A stretch of DNA of 64,000 bases from Roseibacillus persicicus (GTDB lineage: Bacteria > Verrucomicrobiota > Verrucomicrobiia > Verrucomicrobiales > Akkermansiaceae). The notes below the pieces were generated by a model. The model was not told the origin of the DNA, made no database searches, and saw only the letters and a program-made list of their open reading frames with translations. The translations under genes and the position numbers were made by a program. The DNA is taken from the NCBI RefSeq assembly GCF_014651675.1, contig NZ_BMXI01000022.1, positions 1 to 64,000 on the forward strand, written 5' to 3'. Below are positions 8,463 through 16,453 of the stretch, piece by piece; position 1 is the first letter of the stretch; each line of letters starts with the position of its first letter.

Positions 8463-11400
8463 ATGAAGAACCCATTCTTGTTAAAAGCCGCCAGGACTCA
8501 CCAGACTGAAGCGGGATTTTCGCTTATCATCACCGTGACGATGCTAGTTCTGCTCTCTCTGATTGCAGTGGGGCTATTGTCTCTCTCGTCAGCCACACTG
8601 AGGAGCTCGGGGAATGAGCAGGCCTTTCGCGAAGCTCAGGGGAATGCCCGGTTGGGGCTTCAGCTGGCAATCTCGGAGCTGCAGAGGACGATGGGGAGTG
8701 ACCGCGCGGTTTCGGCCCCTGCTGCCGCTTTCGTTGCGGGTGCTGCACAGCCACACCTGGTGGGAGCTTGGGAATCGTGGTCATGGGATCCCTTGGCTTC
8801 ATCCGGCGCTCCCGACTACCTCCGGGAAAAAAAGGACCGCTTTCGTGGGTGGTTGACAAGTCGCCAGTCGAGCGAAAACAGCGGTCAGGAGGTAGACTAC
8901 GCTGCGACCCTGCCAAGCGGAAAGACGGTAGAGCTTCTCGGAGAAGGCTCATACGGCACAATGAGTGATGAAGAGCCAGTGGTGAGCGAACTAGTTTCTT
9001 TGTCTACCGAAGATGAAGGTGGAATTGAGAAGGGGCAATACGCTTGGACCGTTCTTTCCGAGGATACCAAAGCACGCATCGATTTGATTCGAGATGAAGC
9101 ACGGCCCAAGGATGGTGAGCATCTGGCATCGAGTTTGACATTTCCCGAGCGCTTCCATCGCGACGCGCTCGAGCTTCAAGGTTACAATCCAAGTGATGAG
9201 AAGGAATGGGCTCGATTGATCTCGAGTCGAACCTTGGATGCTGCCGCAGATGTGGGAGGGGATAATTCGATTTCCCAAAAGCATTTTTTCGATTTCACCA
9301 CCTATTCACGAGGGGTCCTTTCCGATGTTAGGAAAGGGGGCCTCAAGCGGGATTTAACAACGATTCTCGAGGAAAGGCTTCTCGACGGGGAAAGGGTCTA
9401 TTCCGAGACCACCGATCCGATTGGAGTTGCCGATCCTCATTGGTCGTACTTGTCTGACTACTACAACCAGTATCTATCCTTCCAGGGAGGAGGCTCGGTT
9501 CAACCTATCGACGTGACTCGGAATATTACCGAGCCACGATATGATGCGAATGATTCAAGCCCCGAGCAGCTGACCTTGAAGCCGGTCATTGCCAAGATGC
9601 AGATCGTGTTTTCAATGGTCACGCATCCCTTGAATCTGAAAGATCGGCACAATCTGGCACCAAAGTATGCCACCGCTGACCGCCGCTATGCAGGCCGGCA
9701 CTTGCGGCCTTGGCTGGTGTTTGAGCCCATCGTTACTCTTTGGAATCCCTATTCGGTTCCAATTGAATTCGAGTCTCTGTCAATCGGTTTGGATAAGATT
9801 CCAGTCGCCTTTCGTTTTGGCAAAGGGGAAGGGGGAGAAGAGTATGACTTCCGTGTGGTTGAACGGGGAGGAGGTCGCAGCAGCCGTTCGTATTGGCCTC
9901 TGTCTCACTTCGTCCATGGCGGGGGCAAGAACGATGCGATTAGTAATTTTTCATTCAACATCCGGGGCGGCAATATGGCAGAAGGGATGAACCGTGACCC
10001 GATTGTTCTCCAGCCCGGCGAGAACAAAATCTTCTCTTCATTCGTCAAGGAGGGGCAGAACTGGGGGAGCGTCATGGATGACTTTTCGATTGTTGGCTCG
10101 GACACCGTGGGTGCGGGTAACCAGCGTTCGCTGATCAAGGATGTGGACCTCGTCGAGGGATGGAACACGGTGGGTGGCTTCCGATTCGATCACCTGTCGC
10201 GGAACCATGAGAACCGAAATCCTCTCAGTCTTTATCCATTTGAGAAGAAGGACCCGGTTCGTTCCGGTTCCTATCACTCGGTCGCATTGAGGCCGCAGGA
10301 TTCGATTATCGTCAAGGCAAAGCTCTCTAACAACGATGCCAACTCAGATAGCGAAGATGATCAACGGCAGGACTTCACAATGTTGGTTGAGATGGATCGG
10401 ATCGGAGGAATCGAGAGCGACAAGATTCTAGGAAGTTCCTTCACCGTTCGGGAAAAGGAGCTGCTCTACGAGGAGGATGCGGACACCTTGATTGAAAGAA
10501 AGTTTCCAGCAGTGACTCTCCTGCAACAGGCCTCCGACACCACACGAGGCGGAAAGACTCCATTTGCCGTTTTCACCATGACAGCCAAGTCATCTCGCAA
10601 TCTTCTAAGCCCGACCAAAGGATGGTTGTTTGGTAACCCTGTTCTGACTGCCTATGAACAGGATGAGAACGAGGCACCGCAGCCGCTGCAAAGCTATGAG
10701 TTTAGTTTTCGCGAGGTCAATTCCATCAACTCCTTTCCCATGGTTGAAATTGATCCCAATACGAACCGGGGATACTTCGGTTCCGGACAGAGTGCGGAAT
10801 ATGGACTGACGGCCACTCCCATGTTCGTTCTTCCGACAAGCCCCATGGTTTCATTGGGACAGTTTCAGGCCGCTAATCTGATATCAGCAGTCAAGCCACC
10901 GTTCTTTAACTATCCGTTGGGTAACTCGTTTGCTCATCCTCTTCTGGATTCGAACTCGGTGGTCTCAGGGACTTTCGTTGACCATTCCTATCTTCTCAAC
11001 CAGCGACTGTGGGACAGCTTCTACTTCTCGGGGTTGAGTAAAAATGGAGGAAGCAGCAACAAGCGATCCCTTGAAGAGTTCTTTGACGGCAACAGCACTC
11101 TCACTCCTCGTCTCCAGCCGTATTTAGGGAAAGGTCGCTCCAAGGAAGACGTGGTCACCGAACTAGCGGCAGACCCTGACTTTGCTTCGCGTGAGATTGC
11201 GGCGAGTCAGATGTTGATGGGCCCGTTCAATATTCATTCGACTTCGGTGAAGGCGTGGAAGGCTCTTCTGCTGAGCGCCTTTGATGTCAGTGTGCCTACT
11301 CGCGATGCAAACGAGCATGAAGTGAAAGGGGCCGGTGCTTTCACTCGCTTGCTGCCAAGTTACAGCGAGAGGCTCGGGGACTTGGAGCGGGCCGCCGGAT

Positions 11401-12062
11401 CGGGAGACGTCGGAAATGATGGCCTGCGCCGAGCGGAACGTTGGTTGGGATTCCATCAATTGACTGAAGAAAAGGCTGAGCTTCTGGCCGAGCAGATCGT
11501 GGAACAAATCAAGTTGCGGTGTTCGGAAGACAAGGGCCCCTTCCTGTCCCTTTCAGAATTCGTGAATCGTCGGGTTGGTCGTTCGAATGAAAGCTTCACC
11601 AACCGGGGGGTCTTGCAAACCGCAATTGACTTGGCCAATGACCCGCAGGAGCAGTCCAGTCAGCCGGGAGAGGGGTTCGAAGGTGAGCTTTTCTCTTTGG
11701 AGGATGGGGTCGGGATTAATAATATCGACGCCCGGGTCACCAATCCTGAAGCTCTTCGCGGAAACACAGCTGAAGGTTCTCCCGCGACCTTGATTCAGGG
11801 AGATCTCTTGCAGCATTTGGGCTCGGTGATTTCGGTTCGGTCCGATACTTTCCGCATTCGTTCTTATGGCAATTCGATGGCTCGGAATGGCGAGATTCAA
11901 GCCGAAGCCTGGTGTGAAGCGATTGTTCAGCGGGTGCCAGAATTCGTCGACTCCAAGCAGACCGCTGGAACGCCCTTTGACGAACTCAATCCTGTGAACC
12001 AGACTTTCGGCCGCCGCTTCGAGGTCGTCTCCTTCCGCTGGATGACGGCAGATGAGGTTTGA
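8463..12062 (+). CDS. Verru_Chthon cassette protein A-like pilin-type protein
   Basis: A 1199-residue protein with a type IV pilin-like N-terminus: a basic leader, Gly18-Phe19 as probable prepilin cleavage site, and a ~22-residue hydrophobic helix. The usual Glu at mature position 5 is missing. Size, N-terminus and a predominantly soluble body match the Verru_Chthon cassette protein A family known from Verrucomicrobia. The rest has no enzymatic motif I recognise. In described cassettes this protein is encoded with smaller pilin-like proteins B, C and D. None is here, only the secreted protein 44 bp downstream, so this is an orphan or reduced cassette. It probably sits at the inner membrane with its body in the periplasm, in a type II secretion- or pilus-like assembly (inference). 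Confidence 0.75.
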   Translation: MKNPFLLKAARTHQTEAGFSLIITVTMLVLLSLIAVGLLSLSSATLRSSGNEQAFREAQGNARLGLQLAISELQRTMGSDRAVSAPAAAFVAGAAQPHLVGAWESWSWDPLASSGAPDYLREKKDRFRGWLTSRQSSENSGQEVDYAATLPSGKTVELLGEGSYGTMSDEEPVVSELVSLSTEDEGGIEKGQYAWTVLSEDTKARIDLIRDEARPKDGEHLASSLTFPERFHRDALELQGYNPSDEKEWARLISSRTLDAAADVGGDNSISQKHFFDFTTYSRGVLSDVRKGGLKRDLTTILEERLLDGERVYSETTDPIGVADPHWSYLSDYYNQYLSFQGGGSVQPIDVTRNITEPRYDANDSSPEQLTLKPVIAKMQIVFSMVTHPLNLKDRHNLAPKYATADRRYAGRHLRPWLVFEPIVTLWNPYSVPIEFESLSIGLDKIPVAFRFGKGEGGEEYDFRVVERGGGRSSRSYWPLSHFVHGGGKNDAISNFSFNIRGGNMAEGMNRDPIVLQPGENKIFSSFVKEGQNWGSVMDDFSIVGSDTVGAGNQRSLIKDVDLVEGWNTVGGFRFDHLSRNHENRNPLSLYPFEKKDPVRSGSYHSVALRPQDSIIVKAKLSNNDANSDSEDDQRQDFTMLVEMDRIGGIESDKILGSSFTVREKELLYEEDADTLIERKFPAVTLLQQASDTTRGGKTPFAVFTMTAKSSRNLLSPTKGWLFGNPVLTAYEQDENEAPQPLQSYEFSFREVNSINSFPMVEIDPNTNRGYFGSGQSAEYGLTATPMFVLPTSPMVSLGQFQAANLISAVKPPFFNYPLGNSFAHPLLDSNSVVSGTFVDHSYLLNQRLWDSFYFSGLSKNGGSSNKRSLEEFFDGNSTLTPRLQPYLGKGRSKEDVVTELAADPDFASREIAASQMLMGPFNIHSTSVKAWKALLLSAFDVSVPTRDANEHEVKGAGAFTRLLPSYSERLGDLERAAGSGDVGNDGLRRAERWLGFHQLTEEKAELLAEQIVEQIKLRCSEDKGPFLSLSEFVNRRVGRSNESFTNRGVLQTAIDLANDPQEQSSQPGEGFEGELFSLEDGVGINNIDARVTNPEALRGNTAEGSPATLIQGDLLQHLGSVISVRSDTFRIRSYGNSMARNGEIQAEAWCEAIVQRVPEFVDSKQTAGTPFDELNPVNQTFGRRFEVVSFRWMTADEV

Positions 12063-12106
12063 GTGAAACCTGTTGTTAAGCCCTTCAATTCAACCATTTT
12101 AGATTT

Positions 12107-12814
12107 ATGATTCGATATATTGTTCTCTTTGCCCTTGCCGGACTCTCTCCCTTGCAAGCCCAGTCTCCTCGCTCTCTGGAAGTCCGGACTCTTTGTTTCG
12201 GCTATTCGAACCGAGTCAAAGAAGTCACTTTGGCGGGGGATGCCGAGGGCCAATCATCGATTGACTGTAAGCTCGTGAAATATTTGGAGCCCCAGCAGAA
12301 AAAGATGACTGTGTCGGAGGACTTTATCCTGATCGGAGAACCTGGTGCCGACGGCTTCGATGAGTGGAGTAAGGTAAAGATTGAAAAGGGGATCACGGAA
12401 GCTCTGCTCGTCTTCTTCCCTCTGCCTAGCGCTGAGCAGCCCTACAAGGTCGTGGTGCTCGACGATTCCAGCAAAGAGTTTCCGCTCGCGTCTTTTCAAA
12501 TCGCCAACATGAGTCCCAAGGCTCTTCGGTTCATCGTTGGTGAGAATCCGATTCAGATCCAACCAGGGGAGACCAAGTTGATCTCGAAATTCAAGAATCA
12601 GAAAGCCAATGGTCAAGTTTCCTACTTCGCATACTATCAGGATGGAGATGAGTGGAAGCGATTGAGTACAGGTTTTTGGGATGTTATCCCTACCAAGCGT
12701 AACCTTCAAATTGCTTTCGGGAATCCCAAGTCCAAAACTGTCGAAATGCGTGGGTATGAGGATGGGCTCCCGGTTCTGAAGGCGCTGTTGCAAGAGCAGC
12801 AGGAAAAGAAGTAG
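12107..12814 (+). CDS. Small secreted protein partnered with the pilin-like protein
   Basis: A 235-residue protein with a signal peptide (residues 1-19, ending LQAQ) and no recognised enzymatic motif. The body is predicted to be mostly beta strand, with a central stretch (SFQIANMSPKALRFIVGENP) resembling proteins found beside Verru_Chthon-type genes. It starts 44 bp after the large pilin-like gene with no terminator between, so the two are probably one transcript. A periplasmic or surface partner of that protein is the simplest idea. I do not recognise a function. Confidence 0.7.
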   Translation: MIRYIVLFALAGLSPLQAQSPRSLEVRTLCFGYSNRVKEVTLAGDAEGQSSIDCKLVKYLEPQQKKMTVSEDFILIGEPGADGFDEWSKVKIEKGITEALLVFFPLPSAEQPYKVVVLDDSSKEFPLASFQIANMSPKALRFIVGENPIQIQPGETKLISKFKNQKANGQVSYFAYYQDGDEWKRLSTGFWDVIPTKRNLQIAFGNPKSKTVEMRGYEDGLPVLKALLQEQQEKK

Positions 12815-13512
12815 CTGCGGGCGATTCCGACTCCTGTCGGAGTCCTTCGAAAGACGGAGGGTCGTGTCCAGAGTTCCTTGTGCTCAAAATTGGAGCGTCA
12901 TTTGAATGAAGTTGTGAGGGAAGTACGCGAGGCCCTGACATCTGCGCATCGTCAATTCGCTCGTGCTGTGCCGGACTTCTGACTCAGTTCTTTCTGCTTC
13001 CTAAGTTTGATAGCTGCACTTCGGATGTAAGACGAAAGCCAGAAAGGTAATTTTTCCCCTCGGTTCTTTTTTTCAAAGTCTAGCCCTGAGGAATCCCTTG
13101 GATGTTTCGGCGGCGCTTCGAGGTCGGAAGTAGGGGCAAAGATTTGCGAAGGCGCGTGCGAAGTGAAAAATTCTCATCGGACATCGTTTGAACGTGGATG
13201 TGGGTTTGAGCTTTTCTCGGGCTAGCTCGTTAAGAAATTAGAATCGGTCTTTACCTTGGACCTTGGATGGACCGTGCCCGGACGAATGATGAAGAAAGGG
13301 TGAGTCACGAGCCCCAACCCTGTGCTCGATGAATCCCGGTCGAACGCGTGATTGGTCCCAGATGGAGTGTGGCTGAAGGATGCTTCTTGAGCCGTTTTGT
13401 TGAAACGTGGCGCCCTTTAGGAACAAAAGGGGAGTGATGGGTTCTATCCGCCTCAGCGTAAAAAAGCCCGCTCCGTTTTCACGAAGCGGGCCTTCAAGCG
13501 CAATGGAAAAGA
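12815..13512. other. Long intergenic region between convergent genes
   Basis: Nearly 700 bp with no convincing gene on either strand. A short hairpin (GACTCC 12829-12834 with GGAGTC 12839-12844) follows the plus-strand stop but lacks a T-tract. A strong minus-strand terminator lies at the far end. The centre holds nothing I can identify; a decayed gene or untested small RNA cannot be excluded. Confidence 0.5.
13460..13491 (-). terminator. Rho-independent terminator
   Basis: Read on the minus strand, a 7-bp GC-rich stem (13485-13491 with 13466-13472) is followed by six T. It lies 22 bp past the stop of the gene at 13513-16056. Confidence 0.85.
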
Positions 13513-16056
13513 CTAGTTTTGGGAAACAGCGCTCAAGCGCGCAAAGAGCTTTCCATCCACTGCAAGGCTAGCCGGAAGGTAAGTGTCAACTCTGTCGACT
13601 CCTTCGCCGTAACCATTTGGCATTACTTCGATTACAATTCCATCGAAACCATCGAGAGCAAAGGTCCAAGGGTCAGCTAGCAGATTGGTGTCATATTCGA
13701 CCCCTGGATCCACAAGAGCTGCGTCAGCTACCGAGCGGTAGCTGTAGAGTAAGTAGTCCGTTGGACCGTTACCGAGGTCGGTATTCACAACCTGGGCTGT
13801 GGGAAGGAGGGAAAGGTCGCTCCCATCAAGGGGAGTTCCTCCAATCACAAATTCAATTCCGTTGGGAATTCCGTCCCCGTCCGGATCGTCCTCGAGGTCT
13901 CTATCCGCAGCATTCGTGATGACTGAGGCGAAAATCTCGTAAGCATCAAGCACGGGAGCGCCCACGTTGATGAGGCCAGATCCTGCAGTGAAATTGACAT
14001 CATCGATGGTGTCTGCACCTGAGCCGGTCGGACCATAGGTTCCGTCTGCTTGAGCGACTCCGCCAATGATCAGCGAGGTGACACTCTCAGTCTCCCCGAA
14101 AGCGACTTCCACTTGTCCCGTGCCTTCGACGACCAGAGTTCCGCTGTCGTTGATGGCATTTCCATCCAGAAACAGAATACCGTCACTGACAGTTGTGGTG
14201 CCGGTGTAGGTGTTGTCTCCCAGCAGTTCCAGTGTTCCGGTGCCAGCTTTTGTGATGCCGTAGGAGCCACCCATTTCGCTAATCACGCTATTCAATCGAA
14301 GGTAGCCAGTGCCGTTGTGAGTGACGAGAAGGTCGTCGGCCAGGACTGTTTGACCTGCCTCCGGAAGAGCGCCGTTGGAGCCCCCGAAGGTGATGTTGGT
14401 CGCGCATATTGCGTCGACATTGAACTCTGCCGGCTCGGTTGTCGAATCGGTGTCGAAGATCAGATCGACCGAATTGCTCAATCCGTTCTGCACATAACTG
14501 ACGATGAGGTTCCCGGTGGTGGCTTCGTTGAAGTTGACTGAGCGAACGCTCTTCTCGATTCCGTCGAGTGGAATCCCGAGATAGTGGTTTCGCTTGGAGA
14601 TGCTATCTTCGAAGAGGAAGATATCGGTTTGGTTGTCAAAGACCGGAAGAGTGTCAGCTTCCCACACAATCGCAGAGCTCCAGTTTGGAGAAGAATTGGT
14701 TCCGCCATCATAGCGATTGACCAGGTCTGCTACCGTTATCAGTCCGGAGACAGCGTCGGTGAATCCTTCAACGGCGGCACTGATGTTGGCTGTGCCATTC
14801 AGGTTGGGAGTGAAAGTGGCGCTGCCATCGAAGTTGTCGAACAAGTCGTTGGCATCGATTTCGCCTGTGATGTTGATAAGTGAGAATTCAGCAGCAGTTT
14901 CCAGGTCGACGAAGTTTCCGGATGAGTCACGGGAAATTGCGAAGACCTCGAAAGGATTACCCAAGAATGCGGACATATCTCCCACGACTGAACCGGAGCC
15001 GTCGCTCTCGGTTTCGATGGTGAGTTCTGTTCCCAGCCCGGCCGAAACGGTGATTACCGTGCTCTCTTCGCTCAGCAGGAGTGGGTCGCCGCTGGTTTGG
15101 GCGGCAGCGAGGGTGATGTCCTCTGCCGCTGTATATTGCACCGTGTTGAGGGTCACTGAGCTCGTCCCACTGAGGATTGTAGCAGTGTTTCCAGTCAAAG
15201 TGCCGCTACCCGAAGGAGAGAGAGAAATCTCTGTATCCTGAGAGACATTGAGAGGATTGCCATTCACATCCTGGGCTTCCACCGTGACCGAAAAATCAGA
15301 CCCGGCGGTGGCGGTCGCGGGGACCGAGGTCACGGCGAGCTTGTTGGTGAGGTCGGAGACCAGAGTCACCGCGACGTTGTCGAGAAAGAGGTGATGGCCA
15401 CCGCTACCGTCGCCTGCGCCGCCGGTAAACCTCAGTTGAAAGATTGCAGTGCCCCCGATCTCGAGTGTCGAGTCGGCTAGTCCGGTGAGGTCGATGTCAA
15501 TTTCATCGTGCTGGCTGTGGCCCGAAAGACCTCCTCCAAGGCTGGTGATGGCACCTTCTTCCGATGTGAAAACGATCCCTTCGGTAATATCGCTACCCGA
15601 TAGCACTTCCAGCTCATATGTTCGCGCAGCCTTGGGGCGGAAGGCTACCGCATCGAAGTTGAATGCGCCTAGATCCAAATCGACGGCATCTACTCCGTCA
15701 TTGAAGATGGTGAAGGTGATTTCGCCATCGGTCTTGGCATTGGTTAGAGTGAAGTTGGCTGGCCCCACATCGGTGATCGTGCTTGCTGCGACGCCTGTGC
15801 TGTAGCTGCCCCAGGTGGTGTCGTCGCTGGAGCCCCGGCCGCTACCGTCATTGTTCGTCCAGTTTCCCTGGCCGCCGGATGCCGATGCGGTGGCGTCTAC
15901 TCCTGTCGCAAGCACAGAAACAAAGGGAGCCGTCGGGCTGTCCCATGTGTCCCAACCAGCGACCACTTGGGCATATCCGGTTGTGGTTGATAAAATACCG
16001 AGGGCGAGTGCGGACCAGCACAAGCTCGGGGTGATAGGTGGATTTTTGAATTTCAT
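13513..16056 (-). CDS. Secreted beta-strand-repeat surface protein, mosaic of two neighbours
   Basis: An 847-residue protein with a signal peptide ending near residue 30 (TGYAQ). Residues ~35-215 are the module also found in the protein at 65-2185 (shared AFRPKAAR and GDGSGGHHLF). Ig-like repeats follow. From ~residue 340 to the end it is paralogous to the protein at 2553-5066, including the autotransporter-type strand repeats (GTGTLELLGDNTYTGTTTV), a DPDGDGIPNGIEF repeat and a tail ending LFARLSAVSQN. It has no catalytic signature. A cell-surface binding or scaffold role is inferred. The upstream region carries AAGAA-N4-TTCTT and GACAAG elements. Confidence 0.8.
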   Translation of the reverse strand: MKFKNPPITPSLCWSALALGILSTTTGYAQVVAGWDTWDSPTAPFVSVLATGVDATASASGGQGNWTNNDGSGRGSSDDTTWGSYSTGVAASTITDVGPANFTLTNAKTDGEITFTIFNDGVDAVDLDLGAFNFDAVAFRPKAARTYELEVLSGSDITEGIVFTSEEGAITSLGGGLSGHSQHDEIDIDLTGLADSTLEIGGTAIFQLRFTGGAGDGSGGHHLFLDNVAVTLVSDLTNKLAVTSVPATATAGSDFSVTVEAQDVNGNPLNVSQDTEISLSPSGSGTLTGNTATILSGTSSVTLNTVQYTAAEDITLAAAQTSGDPLLLSEESTVITVSAGLGTELTIETESDGSGSVVGDMSAFLGNPFEVFAISRDSSGNFVDLETAAEFSLINITGEIDANDLFDNFDGSATFTPNLNGTANISAAVEGFTDAVSGLITVADLVNRYDGGTNSSPNWSSAIVWEADTLPVFDNQTDIFLFEDSISKRNHYLGIPLDGIEKSVRSVNFNEATTGNLIVSYVQNGLSNSVDLIFDTDSTTEPAEFNVDAICATNITFGGSNGALPEAGQTVLADDLLVTHNGTGYLRLNSVISEMGGSYGITKAGTGTLELLGDNTYTGTTTVSDGILFLDGNAINDSGTLVVEGTGQVEVAFGETESVTSLIIGGVAQADGTYGPTGSGADTIDDVNFTAGSGLINVGAPVLDAYEIFASVITNAADRDLEDDPDGDGIPNGIEFVIGGTPLDGSDLSLLPTAQVVNTDLGNGPTDYLLYSYRSVADAALVDPGVEYDTNLLADPWTFALDGFDGIVIEVMPNGYGEGVDRVDTYLPASLAVDGKLFARLSAVSQN

Positions 16057-16143
16057 TGCTTAGTTTTTTTTGGGGATTTTGGCACCTCTCGTGGTGAAAG
16101 AGCTGGCGCAAGAGATAGCCTTCATCTCATACACCCTAGTCAA

Positions 16144-16183
16144 AAGAATCAGTTCTTGTCCTGTCCCGTATTGATGTGACAAG
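16144..16183. promoter_or_regulatory. Composite operator region: AAGAA-N4-TTCTT (site 3) and CTTGTC...GACAAG
   Basis: AAGAATCAGTTCTT (16144-16157) is the third copy of the repeat seen at 2464 and 8181. It overlaps a wider inverted repeat, CTTGTC (16155-16160) with GACAAG (16178-16183), whose arms match those of the palindrome at 8387-8406. Both lie 88-127 bp before the start at 16056. Confidence 0.4.
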
Positions 16184-16336
16184 TGAGATGAGCCGGGTCT
16201 TCAGTTTCAGAAATCGAAATTGGGCTTTTGGAAGGTTGAAGGACGGAAATGAGGGCGATCACAAGGGAATTCCTGAGAGGAGCTAATAGGGAGGCTGCTC
16301 GATAGGTATCGGTTCTTGATTGTTTGGCTTGATTTG

Positions 16337-16366
16337 AAAAATGCTGCTGGCCTTTCGGACAGCAGC
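16337..16366 (-). terminator. Rho-independent terminator with GAAA loop
   Basis: On the minus strand, a 10-bp stem with one mismatch closes on a GAAA tetraloop and is followed by ATTTTTC. It lies ~90 bp past the stop of the BNR_4 gene at 16454. Confidence 0.8.
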
Positions 16367-16453
16367 AGCCCTAGAGATAACCAAAAACTCCGAGGACAGA
16401 TGACGTTAGCATGAAGTCCGATTTCGTCTTGTCCCATGAACTAGTGTCAGGTT

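Larger units (their letters stand above)
16057..16453. other. Intergenic region upstream of mosaic surface protein
   Basis: 397 bp between two minus-strand genes. It contains the terminator of the upstream gene (16337-16366), the AAGAA-N4-TTCTT repeat (16144-16157) and a CTTGTC-N17-GACAAG pair (16155-16183). No gene is supported. Confidence 0.6.
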
